Source: Pinguiococcus pyrenoidosus
Taxonomy: Eukaryota > Sar > Pinguiophyceae > Pinguiochrysidales > Pinguiochrysidaceae
Length of the DNA stretch: 42,997 nucleotides
Direction: 5' to 3'
Assembly: GCA_019677205.1 (NCBI GenBank)
Contig: JAAMXY010000372.1
Location: 1 to 42,997 of the forward strand
A program made the translations under genes and the position numbers. The notes under the pieces were generated by a model, which saw nothing but the letters and a program-made list of their open reading frames with translations, made no database searches and was not told where the DNA came from. Each line of letters starts with the position of its first letter. Position 1 is the stretch's first letter. Shown here piece after piece: positions 28,301 to 38,658 of the stretch.

Positions 28301-30524
28301 TGTCAAAGTCGCGAAGACAGGAGGTCAGACGCCTCCTGAGACGAGGGTTGACAGTTCCAAGCAAGGGAGAGGATCCTGACGTGAAGCGAGCGGGTGACGG
28401 ATCGAGTGACTTGCTTCGAGAGCTTCAAGCGATGATTCATGGATTTGGGAATGACCGGTCTTTCGATGGCGCGCTCGCATCCATAAGGAGCATCCGAGCG
28501 TTTGTGGATCGAATCCCACGGGTGCAAGAGGCGCTGAGCATGGGGATCGCGGCAGACGCAGGCCCGGTGGCCAGCAAGGAGCTCCGAAAGGTATTGCAGC
28601 TCCGTAGCTCGCTGCAGCGAAGTGCAAAGGCGTTGGCAGATGCTTTGGCGGCCGTAAAGGCAGTCCAGCAGTTCCTGCTTGATCAGCAGAAGGCCAAGGC
28701 TGATGACCGCGTAGAGGATCCGGCGTCCACCCCGGGGAGAGGGAAGCGACATCGCTCAAGGAGTCGACGCCGAAAAGAAGCGAAGCGCAACAGAGGAGTG
28801 CTTGACGGGGGACCGACATCCGCTGTACCCGTCTTAGGCAAAGATGTGCGGGTGGCTGTCGATCTCACGTTGACGTCCCGAGTCTATCGTCCAGGATTCG
28901 TGTTCCAACTCCAACTGGAATCGGATGAAGGAGCAGACGGTACACCCGGTACACCCGATGCCGAGGCGGCAGGTACGTCACCAAGTTCGATGTGTCGTCT
29001 TGTGCAGGCGAGCACCCATAATCCCTGCCCATGCAGACACCGTTGCGGAGGGAGGCCGCTACGACTCGTTGATATCCAACTTTCGGCGTCCCGGGTACAT
29101 GCGGCTACGATCCCTGGACCAATCCCAAAGCGTCGCCAATCCCCACCCAACCTTGGCAGTCGGCTTGCACTTCTCCGTCGACAAGCTTTGCGTTGCTCTG
29201 GGGAGATACCTGAAAGCGACGGAGCGCGAGCGGAAAGGAAAGCCATTTGAACTGTCTTCCATGCCCCCGCTTCTGCCGAGAGCGGCTCCTCAAGTTCTGG
29301 TGGCGTCCAAGGATGGGCTACCCACAGCTGGCCTCATCGAACGGATGAAGTTGTCGGCCATGCTGTGGGCGGTGGGTATCCGCGCCAACTACCTGGGGCA
29401 GTCCGGAGAGGACGATTCGCAAGACGACCCACAGCTCCTCGACCTGATTGGAACTCGAGCGAGTCGATCGGCGGCGCAAGCTCGCAAGGAGAAGGGCTTC
29501 ACCCTGCCCGGGATCAGCGCACAGGAAGACCTTGCTGGTATCGCGCAGGCCGCTTCCGCGCATGGGGTGTCGATCCTCGTGGTGCAGATGGAGGAAGCTG
29601 GCAGCTGTGCCGTGTGCGTGCTTGACGAAAGAGCAACATCGTGGGATACTCCCATGGGATTTGCGCATATGGGAGTTGGTCAGCGATTGCTCTTCAGCAC
29701 CTGTCTCGCGGCTGCGATGGACGCAAACCCCTTGTACGGCCCCATCGACGACCCGAGCCCCGCTGTCAGCCAGAGGGTGTACGTTCGCGACTTGCCTTCG
29801 TACATCCTTCAGCTGTTCCACGTCCTGCAATCCTCATCGAGCGGAGACTACCGAAGGGCTGACTTCAACTTGTCGCCGCCACTGAAAGGAAGCGACCCAC
29901 CCTTCGTCTACCGGGGGGAAGACAACCCGCCGCCCGCACCAGTGACGACCGCAATGCCAAGCACCAGCGATGCATCTGAGGAACATAGCCAAGCTGTCCA
30001 GGGATCTCGCAGGCACAATCTCGACGTAGAGGTAATCAACGCCTTCCCACGCGGGAAGGACAACAAAAAGTCCTCCCTTAGAGCTTCGCGATCCCTCCGG
30101 ATTATCCGGATGCGAGCGGAGGAAATGCTGGCGATGATCTCGGGGAGTTCCACCGGTCGCTCCGACTTGAGGATCGGCAGAGTGAAGACCGTGGTGCTGG
30201 TGTCACCCCTTAGCTATCTTCTCCTCCGCGACGTTGGTACTGAGATTGCGAGAGCCTACGCTGACGGACAGGTGCGTTTTCAATCCAGGTGGACACCACC
30301 CGGGGATCTCTGCTAATCAAAGAGTATGTCAATTGCCGTGGAAGGACGTCAGCGAACCTGAGCACAAGAAGACCAACGCCGAGCCCATTCGAGCGATTGT
30401 CAAGACCATTAACGACGTCTTTAGGAGCGAGGCCGCCCGAGAGTCTCCAAGTCGGAAGCCGGCACCCCTTACTGTGTTGCTGTACAGCAATTCGGACGAT
30501 CGCTTCGACATCGTATCGCTGTGA
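25336..30524 (+). CDS. GCN2: eIF2-alpha kinase GCN2
   Basis: Exons 25336-28972 and 29037-about 30270, plus a short last exon ending at 30524 whose acceptor (perhaps near 30360) is uncertain; about 1,680 residues. Residues 1-125 are an RWD domain (EEIEALESIYESQF, YPAEAPAI), the GCN1-binding part. The kinase starts near 247 with GSGGFGEVV and the AVKKV lysine. It has the long acidic insert typical of eIF2-alpha kinases, then HRDLKPNNIF near 523, IGDFGLAT near 546 and GTAIYRAPE. A histidyl-tRNA-synthetase-like domain follows from about residue 740 (PRLEMQYDRT, YQFGRVFF, then TVAEGGRYDSLI after the 64-nt intron at 28973-29036). The C-terminal domain binds ribosomes and tRNA. GCN2 senses uncharged tRNA or stalled ribosomes and phosphorylates eIF2-alpha. 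The pseudokinase found between RWD and kinase in yeast and animals is not seen. Confidence 0.95.
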
Positions 30525-30681
30525 GGGATGCCGAGGGTGGGCCTAGGTTGTTGTGTTTGTCAACATCCCATCCCAACTCACAGGGTCTTCCGCGAGATCG
30601 CTGCACAAGAAAGAAAGTGTTTCTTGGTGGTCCTTCTCAAGTGAAATCAGTCAGGCCTCTCTGGCGGACACTGCGACGTCT

Positions 30682-32042
30682 CTAGCGACGCTTTGGGTCG
30701 TTGGAACTCTCATTCATCAGGTTCAGGAGCAGCGAATTGGCCGAGAGGTATAGCGTGTTGTTCGATTTCGACACGGTCTCTGCAATGCTGCGCGCTGCGT
30801 CAATCCGACGAAGCTGAATGAAACCCGGGTTGTCCTTGATAGCCTCGCCGACCAGGCGCGCCGCTTCTGCTTCACCTTTCGCCCGCACGATGATGCCCTC
30901 CTTTTCCTGACGGGCCCGCTCTACGACGTAGCGCGCGCGCTCTGCATCCTGCTGTGCTACTTGCTTAGCCTCTACGGCGCTCGTATACTCCGCTCCGAAG
31001 CGAAGGTCCGTGATGGAGACGTCGTCAAGAAGAATGAAGAAGTTGCGCAGGCGCTTGTCTAGTTCTTCACGAATTTCGCGGCTCACTTGCTCGCGCCGTG
31101 TGAGCAGTTCAGACGCATTGTAGCGGGCGACCACGCTCTTCGCGACTTCGTTGACCACGCTGGGCATGACCTGCGGGCCGGAACGATTCAGGCTTCCGCT
31201 TGCTGGCAGCTTGCGACTCGCTTCTCACCTTCTCGTTGTAGTCCACCCCAAGCACGCGGAATATCTCCGGCAGATGCGAGGTGTCCGGCTTCGAAAGGAC
31301 GCGGAGATTCAGATTCACCATCTGGAGATCCTTCGACCCAGTGAGCGACACGAGATTGCGCGGCCTCGTGCGGACGTCGAAAACTGTCGCCCTCTCAAAC
31401 CAGGGAATGATCACGTGCATGCCTTCGTTCAGGACTTCCTTCTTGACACCGAGGACGCGATTGTAAACCACAGCCCTGCGCCACCGGCAGCAAATCTTGT
31501 GAGTAGGAGTACAGTGAGCAGCGGGGGCAGGGGCATGGGGGGATCGCCCATCACCCGGACGGTGTCTTCTCTCGCGGACTCCGAGGATCTTCTTGGAGTC
31601 TCGACAAGCTGCGGACAAGCCACGCTGCGGCGGAGGGCCGAGGCACCTCGGCTCACTGCTGGGATCGATGCCTGATCTCGCTCCATGCAGCTTCACAAAA
31701 GGCACAAGCTGACGCGCCGTGGATCACCAAGCTTTCACCAAGGCTCGTCTTGTTTGATCTTCACGTCCGCGCAAACTTCGATGGCGAGGACTCCCGAAAA
31801 TCCTCCAGTGCGCTGTCTTTGCGCGCAGAGCATCGCGCCGGAGCATCGTCCCGCACCAGCATTTCTCAAAGTTGTCACGCGCTATTGCCAGGGGAAGCAC
31901 TCGAAGCTTCGCTCAGCAGCTGTGTGGCGCACCTTTGTCCACCCTGGACCGTAAACAGCGAGCTGTACCCCAGGTAGGAGAGCGCACCCAGGCCGATTCC
32001 CGTGCCCAGCAGCCCCGCGGCGGGACCTGCCATCCTATTCAT
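30682..32042 (-). CDS. PHB2: Prohibitin-2
   Basis: Three exons read leftwards (32042-31933, 31475-31229, 31170-30682) give 281 residues, close to the animal length of about 299. The first intron, 31476-31932, is 457 nt, far longer than others here; the second is 58 nt. Residues about 8-35 form the N-terminal membrane anchor (GLLGTGIGLGALSYLGYSSLF). Then come GGQRAVVYNRVLGVK across the first junction, TGSKDLQMVNLNLRVLSKP, and the PHB-domain end DDVSITDLRFGAEYTSAVEAK, followed by the coiled-coil ERARYVVERARQEKEG and the conserved NNTLYLSANSLLLNL. PHB2 forms ring complexes with PHB1 in the mitochondrial inner membrane, scaffolding m-AAA proteases and cardiolipin organisation. The spacing and EYTSAVEAKQVAQQ segment fit PHB2 better than PHB1. 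It is tail-to-tail with GCN2, 157 bp between stops. Confidence 0.94.
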
Positions 32043-32458
32043 GCTGTCGTAGCGGAGTCGCGAGGGGCCTCTGAGTGTGCGCGTGCCAGCGCTGTGTGAG
32101 CGGCGTCGGATGAGTATTGGTAGAGCTGGAGAGCAGCTCACTTTAAAAAGGTTGAAATATAAGTGGACGCTCTTCATTGGTCAATCGAACCAACATCTGA
32201 AGATCTCCATTTGGCGTTACTACTATTACATTAAAAATATATGAATTAACAATAATTATCAGATGAATATAATAAAATATAATTTTGCAAAAAGCGGATT
32301 ACTTCGTTGAGAATTAATGGCCCACAGATCTCGGCGCTTTGGCGCAGCCGAAGTGTTCAGAACGCGGTCACCGTGCGGAGATCTGCTTCACTTCTGACTG
32401 GCGTAGGCACCGCCTGACCTGACACCACTCTCTCCGGACCGTTCGGTATCTGCGCATC
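32043..32458. promoter_or_regulatory. Divergent promoter region, PHB2 / UAP56
   Basis: The 416 bp between start codons has no gene. A very AT-rich island lies at about 32210-32295 (ttaaaaatatatgaatt, aataaaatataatttt). An inverted CCAAT (cattgg) stands at 32175-32180. It is inferred to be a shared bidirectional promoter; it is the clearest AT island in the window. Confidence 0.5.
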
Positions 32459-34026
32459 ATGTCTGGAGTGAACGAAGAAGAAGTTCTCGACTACGAAGAG
32501 GAGGAGACGGTGGCCACGAACGGCGCGGGCGGCGAAGAATCCAAGCTCGAGAAGAAGTCAGTCATGAACGGAGGCGAAGGCCAAAGTGGATAAAGCGATC
32601 TCTAATCGGCGTGTGTGGCTTCTTGTCGTCTCAGGGGGCACTACGTCGGGATTCATGCGTCTGGCTTTCAGGATCTGCTTTTGAAACCTGAGCTCATGAG
32701 GGCCATTGTTGACTGCGGCTTTGAGCATCCGTCACAGGGTGAGACCCTCCTACACAACCTTCAGTGGTTGCCAGCACGGGAGAGCGGTCCATCAAGGGCG
32801 GCAGCTTGACCGCACGGATCTTCGACGAAACTCTGATCGCGCTCTCTGTTCTCATTCTGATGCGCTGTGTTGCTCACGAGCAGTCCAGCATGAATGCATT
32901 CCGCAGGCGGTCATGGGACAAGATATCATCTGCCAGGCAAAGTCCGGCATGGGCAAGACTGCGGTGTTCGTTCTTTCAACTCTCCACCAGTACGAACCGG
33001 TTCAAGGCCAGGTACCGCAACCGCCCGGCGACGTCGACAGCGTCCGCAACAACACGGTCCATCCTCATACTATGAAACACAAATTAGGTTGGGGTCATCG
33101 TCCTCTGCCATACCCGCGAGCTCGCTTTCCAGATCAGCCGGGAATACGAGCGCTTCAGCAAGTACCTCGATCTCAACATCGGCGTTTTCTACGGAGGCAC
33201 GCCGGAGAAGAAGGACATCGAGCGGCTGCAGACCGATGTGCCCCATGTGGTAGTTGGGACTCCTGGCCGAATTAGGACGCTAGTGCAGAAGAAGCACCTG
33301 AAGCTGGAAAACCTGAAGTGCTTCGTTCTGGATGAGGTGGATCGCCTCCTGGAGAAGATAGATATGCGATCCCAGGTCCAGGACATCTTCCGCGCGACTC
33401 CCCCCGATAAACAGGTGATGATGTACAGCGCGACCATGTCGCAGGAGATCCGGCCCATCTGCCGGAGGTTCGTGCAGAATCAGTTCGAGATCTTCATCGA
33501 CGACGACACGAAGCTCACGCTCCATGGGCTGCGTCAGTACTACGTTCGGCTCGGCGAGGCGGAGAAGAATCGCAAGCTCATGGATCTTCTCGACACGCTG
33601 GAGTTCAACCAAGTCGTGATCTTCGTGTCCAAGGTCAATCGGGCCCTGGAACTCAACCGGCTGCTGGTCGAGGTCAACTTCCCGTCGATCTGCATCACTG
33701 GCAGCATGCAGCAGGCGGAGCGCATCGCCAAGTACAAGGAGTTCAAGGAGTTCAAGCATCGCCTGCTGGTATCCACCGACCTCTTCGGCCGCGGTATTGA
33801 CATCGAACGGGTGAACATTGTGATCAACTACGACTTCCCCGATGCCTCGGACCAGTATTTGCACCGGGTTGGCCGCGCCGGTCGATTTGGCACCAAGGGC
33901 TTGGCCATCAGCTTCGTGACGACCGAGGAGGATAGCAAGATCCTCGCCGACGTGCAGAGCCGCTTCGAAGTGGAGATCCCAGAGCTTCCGGATACGATCG
34001 AAACGGACACGTACATGAATGCGTAG
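32459..34026 (+). CDS. UAP56: DEAD-box RNA helicase UAP56/SUB2 (DDX39)
   Basis: Four exons: 32459-32556, 32635-32738, 32884-33011 and 33088-34026, with introns of 78, 145 and 76 nt. All phases agree, giving 422 residues against about 428 in orthologues. The N terminus is acidic ([16 protein letters not shown]). The Q-motif region is [13 protein letters not shown], motif I AKSGMGKT (86-93), Ia HTRELAF, Ib GTPGR, motif II DEVD (192-195), motif III SAT, motif [10 protein letters not shown], motif [10 protein letters not shown] and motif [15 protein letters not shown]56/SUB2 loads onto pre-mRNA, assists U2 snRNP binding and, within TREX, couples splicing to nuclear export. Motif II is normally DECD in this subfamily, so DEVD is a departure; whole-length similarity still points clearly to UAP56 rather than another DEAD-box family. 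It is tail-to-tail with the NDC1-like gene. Confidence 0.95.
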
Positions 34027-34077
34027 TCGAGGTGCGCTACGAGTTCTTCGGGGGGTGGGGGGGCGTCGCGCAGGAGC

Positions 34078-34155
34078 CGGCGCAACGAGTCGGCGCAACA
34101 AGTCAGCGCAACAAGTCCGCGCAACGAGTCGGTGCAACAAGTCAGCGCAACGAGT
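34078..34155. repeat. 13-bp tandem repeat, 6 copies
   Basis: Six consecutive 13-bp units of the form cggcgcaacgagt fill 34078-34155, with differences confined to positions 2-4 and the a/g at position 10. It lies between the convergent stops of UAP56 and the NDC1-like gene and starts 51 bp after the UAP56 stop. It has no spacers, so it is a minisatellite and not a CRISPR array. Confidence 0.95.
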
Positions 34156-34179
34156 GGCAATATTCAAAGACGTGTGAAG

Positions 34180-36417
34180 CTACAGAACACTTTTTAGGCG
34201 TCTGAACTCTCGTCCGCTTAGAACGAATCTCAGAAATTCATCCGACAGAATCAATCGATGCCATTTCATGATGGCACCGACCGCTTCCTGCGCTGCCACG
34301 TGCAAGGCGTTGAGCTTCACGAGCGAAAGGGAACGTTAGAAGGGAGCATGGAAAGGAACCTCGTCAGAAACATTTGTCACCAGGAATTGCGATTCCGGGC
34401 ATCCACTTCGAGTGCTGCACCTACCTCGGGTGGGAAGGTCTGCTCCTTGCGGCTGGCTTGGAGCTCAAGAGTGTAGTCCTCAACACTGCACATGAGGCGG
34501 ATGCAGCTCTGGACCGCACTCGCTGCCTGCTCTGCCGGCAATTCCTGGAAAGGCTTATCCATCTGAAGGTCTGGAGAGAGGCCACCTTCCACTGCGTAGC
34601 CAGGTACCACCTCCTCGCATATCGCCAGGAGCATCTCCAATGCACTCATCACCTGGAAAGAAGCGATTCCAACGCGAGTCAAGCGCGTTTGTTAGTCTTG
34701 AGCTGCCCAAAGTTGGGAGGGGTGCTTCTAGCTCCAGGAAGCTATCACGGGGCTGCCCGAGTGTTCTCACCTCCTCTGCAAAAGGTCCGCTGATGCAGGT
34801 TTTTGGCTCTGACATTCGAGGAAATGCAGCCCGCACGCTCCGCGACACGTCCGAAGACCACCCTCGCCATTGCTTGAGCTGCAGCGTCTTGTCCATCAAT
34901 TTCTTCAGAAGCTGCAGCCGCTTCGGCGGAAAGAGGAAGGCAGTCACCCTTGCGAACTCGCTCTGCATCCACCGGACTGCCGTCCCGGCCGGACGGGGCT
35001 CTTTCTTGGGAAGGGCTTCTGATGGCCCACCAACGGGCTTCCCGTTCGCTCGCGGATCCAGAGCTGCTCCCAGGCTGCCTTGGCCCCTGGCGTCTCGGGC
35101 TTTGCGAGAGCTCTTCTTGCCCCGGCTGGGTCCCGTGATGCTTCTGCGATTCGCAGAGATCAGTTCGAGCTGCCTCGCGGCAACGTCGATGCTCAGGCAG
35201 ACAGAAGACAGCAGGCCATTGGCTTCGACGAGGCGCGAAACGTCGGAGAGCTGTTGCCGCCGGAACGAGCCAAACTTCAGGGCGCGTACAAGGCTTCTAT
35301 GGTGGAGCGTCGAGGCCCAGCTTTCCGCAGCCTGTGAGAAGAGCCTGGTCTTTCGGCTGGTCCCGGAATAGAGTACAACTTCGATCCCGCTGATCTTGCC
35401 TTCGACGCGTCTTTTCCGCACGTCAATTTCTCCGCGCACCTTCCCAACGAGGAAATCCAGTGTCCGCGCTTGGGTGCTGAGCAGGAGGCGCGATGGCGCT
35501 TCGTTCACATCGTCTTTGGAGTCGCCGACATGGGGGAAGAAGTCAAGATACGCGCCATGAGCTTCTCCCAGGCTCGACCGCTTCTTGGCACCGCCGAGGA
35601 CCTCTTTCCTGCCCAGGTTCCCAAGGATCTGAGCGGCCGCATCCATGACGTCGATGTCCTCCATTTCATACCAGAGGATGAAGTCCTGCACGAAGGCGCC
35701 ATACTCCAGCATGGATTGGATGCTGTACGCGACATAGAGCAAGCTCAGGAGCAGCTTGATCGAGTCCGTGGCCTGCATTTCGCGCCCTGCATACCACCGG
35801 AAGGTACCAGGCTGCAGCAAGAAGGGGAGCAGGACAAGCGAGATCCCAAGGGATGCCTGCGCAGCTCTTTTGGCGATGGCAGGCGCTTGAGCTCCCAGCT
35901 GCGGAACCAGGCCGCCCTTCACGAAGCGTGGATAGCCCTCGTACTCCACTTTCTGCGCTCTCCAGATTGCCCACCTCGCCGCTGCGAGCGCGCCAGCCAC
36001 AGCCGCGCTCACGAGCAAGAAGCGGTCTTTGCCGGTCATGAAGAGCCCCTGTGGACTTGAGCCCCGCAGGAGCGTCCACTCGGTGCAGCCCAGGAGCGCT
36101 CCCACCAGGAGCTGATCCAGCATTCGCACGTTGAGGATGCCGTCCAGGCGGAAGAGCAGGCGAGTGGGCAGCACTCGTCGACGCTGGAGAACGAATGGAG
36201 CACTGCTCGCCAAGCTGAGCGTCACCAGCAGCGCTAAGAGCCCCCGCAACGCCAGGAACGGGGGAATTCCCCACGTGAGAGACAGGTCCAGCGCCTCCCG
36301 ATGGATCAGGCCCACCACCCCACCCAGCAGGCTGCCTAGAAGCAGGCGGCCAGAGAAGCTCATCGGGAATTGGGGAAGGACGCGGTGCTGTCCGCACAAG
36401 ATCGGCGCAGATCCCAT
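34180..36417 (-). CDS. Multi-pass membrane protein, probable nucleoporin NDC1
   Basis: Three exons read leftwards (36417-34771, 34652-34425, 34314-34180), introns 118 and 110 nt, give 669 residues; animal NDC1 is about 674. The first half has about six hydrophobic segments (LLLGSLLGGVVGL, FLALRGLLALLVTLSL, LLVSAAVAGALAAARW, LGISLVLLPFLL and IKLLLSLLYVAYS among them). The second half is soluble, with a low-complexity linker, then RWMQSEFARVTAFLF and VMSALEMLLAICEE in positions and pattern resembling the conserved C-terminal domain of NDC1, and a last exon ending EFRRLKSVL. NDC1 anchors the pore complex and, in some lineages, spindle poles. The match rests on topology, length and a weak C-terminal pattern, so another integral membrane family is possible. 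A second start ATG lies at 36363. Confidence 0.6.
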
Positions 36418-36511
36418 TCAAAGCGCCGCCTCTCCTCGCCATCTGCGCTTCTTTGTATACGGATCGCGCGTCGCCTCCGTCCTCACTCAGACAGGAGGGA
36501 GACTCCGGGAA

Positions 36512-36596
36512 GGGTAGGTGCCCGAGTTGGTCTAAGGGGGAGGACTTAAGATCCTCTGCACGTACGTGCGCGCGGGTTCGAACCCCGTCTTACCCA
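36512..36596 (+). tRNA. tRNA-Leu, anticodon UAA
   Basis: The 85-nt sequence folds into a complete type II cloverleaf. The acceptor stem is 36512-36518 with 36589-36595 (one G-U) and the discriminator A at 36596. The D arm is CCC/GGG around GAGTTGGTCTAA. The anticodon stem is 36540-36544 with 36552-36556 and a seven-base loop whose centre, 36547-36549, is TAA. A long variable arm hairpin (GCAC/GTGC) spans 36557-36571, and the T arm is 36572-36588 with loop TTCGAAC. The long variable arm and A discriminator are leucine hallmarks. CCA is not encoded, as usual in nuclear eukaryotic genes, and there is no intron. Internal A and B boxes are recognisable. It sits inside the head-to-head gap between the NDC1-like and V-ATPase genes. 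Confidence 0.96.
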
Positions 36597-36597
36597 C

Positions 36598-36603
36598 TTT
36601 TTT
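36598..36603 (+). terminator. RNA polymerase III T-run terminator of tRNA-Leu
   Basis: Six consecutive T residues start two bases after the tRNA 3' end, the normal polymerase III termination signal. A long pyrimidine-rich stretch continues to about 36690 and probably belongs to the V-ATPase subunit C promoter or leader. Confidence 0.8.
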
Positions 36604-36890
36604 GGTTCCCCCCTTTTTTTTCTTTGTGTCTTTTCTGTCTCTCTCTTTTCAAGTGTTCGCTCCTTTACACTCTTGTTTTCATCACTTTGCGATTCGCTGC
36701 GCTTCTCTCCTCAGATCGCAATCCCTCCGTTCTTTGGCGCCGCCCGCAAGACGCGTGGTTGGTGTCGCGGCCCACTTTGCTCCGACGGCGCCTCTGGAGA
36801 GACACGCGCATCCAGCCGCAGCGGCGCCGAGGAGCCTTGAGCCACGTCGCGTCAGGGTCGTGCGCTCTTGAGCTTCTGTTGGGCCTCCCC

Positions 36891-38481
36891 ATGGACTACT
36901 GGCTGGTCACACTGCCAAATGGCGCCAAACAGGCGTCGGAGACTCTGGAGAAGACGCGTCTGAACGTGGCCTCCCGCGGCAAAGACTTCTCCACCATGTT
37001 CCCCGTGTCCATGCCGCGTCTGCCCATCAGTTCCCTTGGTATGGCTGCGCACAGGTGCCTTGCGCAGGCCCGGAAGAGCCTCATCTCTCTTGTTCCTTTG
37101 GCTTCTAGACACGCTCATGAGCCTCAGCGACTCTCTGCTTCGGACGGACCGCGAGATCGAGGGCGTGGTGGCGAAGATCGAGAAGCAGTACAAGGAAACC
37201 GCCGGGGCCGACCGAGATGCGCTCACGGTGGATACCATGCCCGTGAAGCAGTTCGTGGAGCGCTTCGAGTGGAACTTTGCCAAGCTCAGCGTACGTGCCG
37301 ACGTCAAGCTGGAGGCGATCACCGAAGAGATCCGCAGAAGCGTCTCTGCTGCGGACGAAGAGATCCGGGCCATGGCCGCGGACTTCAATGAAGCGCAGCA
37401 GAAGCTGACGTCCTTGAAGCGGAAGAAGAACGGTGGATTGGCCAGCACGCCGCTTGAGGAGTTCCTCTCTCCTCAGCAGGTTGCTGCCGTCGAGAAGGTG
37501 GACTCGGACTACCTTGTGACGCTCGTGGTCCTGGTACCGAAGAGAGAGGTAGGCGGCCTTGGGCGCCGGGCGTCGCACGCCCGCGGCTGCTAACCCTTCC
37601 AGCGACTGCAGGAGGAGAAGTGGCTCAGCTCGTACGAGGCCATGTGCCCCGACCTCGCCGGCTACGGAGGTCCCGATTGGCTCGATGGCGGCGATTTCGG
37701 ACTCGGAACGGACGAGAGCAGATCCGGCAACGAATCCGAGCGCCTGCGCAAGAAAGGCTCTCCGGTCGTGCCGCAGTCTTCCCAGAAGGTAAGAGTCGCA
37801 CCGAGGACGGTCCGAAGGGAAAGCTAGCTAGGCTCACGCGTCGCCGGAAACAAGATCGCGGACGTGCAGGACACGGTGGTGTACACCGTCACGCTTCTCA
37901 AGGGGCAGTATGAAGCGGGGTACTACGAGGGAGAAGACTGGCAGCAGGGCGTGTTCACGGACTTCGTCGAGCCGTTCATCAAGGTCTGCAAGGAGAGTCG
38001 CTTCACGGCCAGGCTCTTTGAGTTTGATCCGAGCAAGATTGGCGAGGCCGATCGCGAGATCGAAGACCTGGAAACCGACGTGCAGCTTGCTCGTCGAGAC
38101 CTCGGTAAGCAGCGTGGTGGGATGCATGGTCCCCACTTTTTGGGAGAGATCGACAGCTGACCAGCGTTGTCCACAGTCGAGAGGTGCCGAGTCCACTTCG
38201 CCGAGACCTTCGAAGCCATGATGCATTCCAAAGTCGTTCGTGCCTTCTGCGAGTCTGTCCTTCGGTACGGTCTGGTGTCCGCCAATGCTGGCGAACCGCC
38301 GACGACGTCCTTTGTATCGGTGATTTTGCAACCAAAGAACGAGTCGAAGCTTCGCCAGGGTCTGCTGAGCTTCTTTGATGGCGAGTCGATGGAGCACGCG
38401 ACGGGGGACGACCTTGCTGAGGACGAGGAGGAGTATCTTCCGTACGTCTGTGTGAAGGTCCCCATCCTCGCGGGCGATTAG
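36891..38481 (+). CDS. VMA5: V-type proton ATPase subunit C
   Basis: Five exons: 36891-37038, 37109-37548, 37603-37788, 37855-38104 and 38177-38481. The introns of 70, 54, 66 and 72 nt have consistent phases, giving 442 residues; usual length is about 380-390. Family landmarks are the start DYWLVTLP, LDTLMSLSDSLL, RFEWNFAKL, SDYLVTLVVLVPK, and near the end VHFAETFEAMMHSKVVRAF followed by CESVLRYGL and YLPYVCVKVP. Subunit C links the cytosolic V1 head to the V0 stator and is released when the pump is switched off by reversible disassembly. The extra length is largely exon 3 (37603-37788), a Gly/Asp/Ser-rich insert beside the position where orthologues have a short loop. The tRNA-Leu gene lies 294 bp upstream in the same orientation. 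Confidence 0.95.
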
Positions 38482-38658
38482 ACAACGCGTTTCCGGTGGC
38501 GTGGAGAACCCAGGGAATGCGTAAGAGAAGAACTTGTCATTTTCCTAGTCTCTTCTTCATAAACACCGACGCTCCACTGGCGGAGCGCACCGATATATGG
38601 GACACGACATGTCGGCCAACAAAGGTTGCCAATCTATTTTCCACCCCCGTTGCCAACT

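Noticed and set aside
34078-34155. CRISPR-like array
   Set aside because: The 13-bp units follow each other directly with no unique spacers, and the genome is eukaryotic.
33280-34167. 295-codon minus-strand frame across UAP56 and the 13-bp array
   Set aside because: It mirrors the helicase codons and runs into the minisatellite, giving a repetitive arginine/cysteine start. No recognisable domain.
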